Assembly: GCA_031551485.1 (NCBI GenBank)
Contig: JAVBNO010000038.1
Location: 1 to 23,119, forward strand
Source of the DNA: JAVBNO01 sp031551485
GTDB lineage: Bacteria; Bacillota; Clostridia; Oscillospirales; Ruminococcaceae
Length of the DNA: 23,119 nucleotides
Direction of reading: 5' to 3'
This document shows, piece by piece, positions 22,945-23,119 of the stretch; within the stretch, counting starts at the first letter, position 1; every line of letters starts with the position of its first letter. Both the position numbers and the translations under genes were made by a program. Below the pieces are notes generated by a model that had not been told where the DNA came from, searched no databases, and worked only from the letters and a program-made list of their open reading frames with translations.

Positions 22945-23119
22945 CGGCAGGTATATAGTCTGTCGCTAGAGCCGCGACAGGCTCATACTTTTTGGGGCAA
23001 AAAGTGAACGAAATAAGTTCGTTGGGGGAAAGACATTGGTTCCCCCACGACCAATCGGTGGGGCGCGGGCCAAGGTGCACAGGAGACGTGGGGCTGTGCG
23101 GGGGGGCGGTGTTGGGGGG
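22945..23119 (+). repeat. Copy C, repeat unit cut by the window edge
   Basis: This is a third unit in tandem with copy B, sharing blocks up to GGTGCACAGGAGACG and GGCGGTGTTGGG before the window ends. Its sequence has drifted, but several stems are kept: CAGGT/GTCTG by G.U pairs (22948-22962), GAGCC/GGCTC (22969-22984) and GGGGGAA/TTCCCCC. The array probably continues to the right. Confidence 0.85.

Noticed and set aside
22551..23080. Two minus-strand frames with similar translations (KKYEPVAALAT shared)
   Set aside because: The similarity comes from the DNA repeat itself. They cross a terminator and repeat boundaries, and the reading frame is not kept in copy A.
22620..23119. CRISPR array
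   Set aside because: Units are ~257 bases and similar throughout, with no short repeat/unique spacer alternation and no cas genes.
1..23119. Composite transposon or integrated element bounded by the repeats
   Set aside because: No transposase, integrase or target duplication is seen, and the enclosed genes are core housekeeping genes in normal order.

Overview
The window looks like a chromosomal segment of a spore-forming Firmicute of class Clostridia, probably from the Oscillospiraceae/Ruminococcaceae neighbourhood. This rests on gene content: a YpeB germination protein, a LysM-GH18 cortex-lytic-type enzyme, a SpoIID/LytB domain, a class B sortase, a rhodanese-less ThiI next to its own cysteine desulfurase, and a hisS-aspS pair. 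Shine-Dalgarno sites are strong, and base composition is moderately GC-rich by eye. The taxonomic call is inference.

Layout, left to right. Positions 1-253 hold one copy of an intergenic repeat made of short hairpins. On the minus strand follow a LysM-GH18 glycosidase, a TetR regulator with two matching palindromes in its upstream region, and a small membrane protein resembling the putative ABC-transporter type IV family. A strong terminator at 3161-3203 closes a nine-gene minus-strand run. In transcription order that run is a GT39-like membrane glycosyltransferase, dut, maf, mreB, mreC, mreD, mrdA (PBP2), hisS and aspS. Good sigma-A-type promoters precede the glycosyltransferase and mreB. 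The run joins cell elongation (MreBCD and PBP2), nucleotide-pool sanitation (Dut, Maf) and two class II tRNA synthetases.

Next come a small plus-strand Cys-containing ORF and ypeB (minus), the latter with a sigma-G-like promoter. From about 15.9 kb transcription runs on the plus strand: a NifS-type cysteine desulfurase, thiI, and one very long open frame to 22519. The first two probably form a 4-thiouridine sulfur relay.

The long frame is the most unusual object here. It holds a complete CinA, a short linker, a membrane anchor, a class B sortase with its His/Cys/Arg triad, four exact-length 28-residue repeats, a chitobiase-type domain, an Ig-like domain, a Ser/Pro linker and a SpoIID/LytB domain. 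An AGGAGG site and in-frame ATG at the CinA/sortase junction suggest the sortase-SpoIID part is also, or mainly, made separately. A strong terminator follows, then more copies of the ~257-bp repeat in direct orientation, running off the right edge.

No tRNA, rRNA, CRISPR array, transposase or phage gene was recognised.
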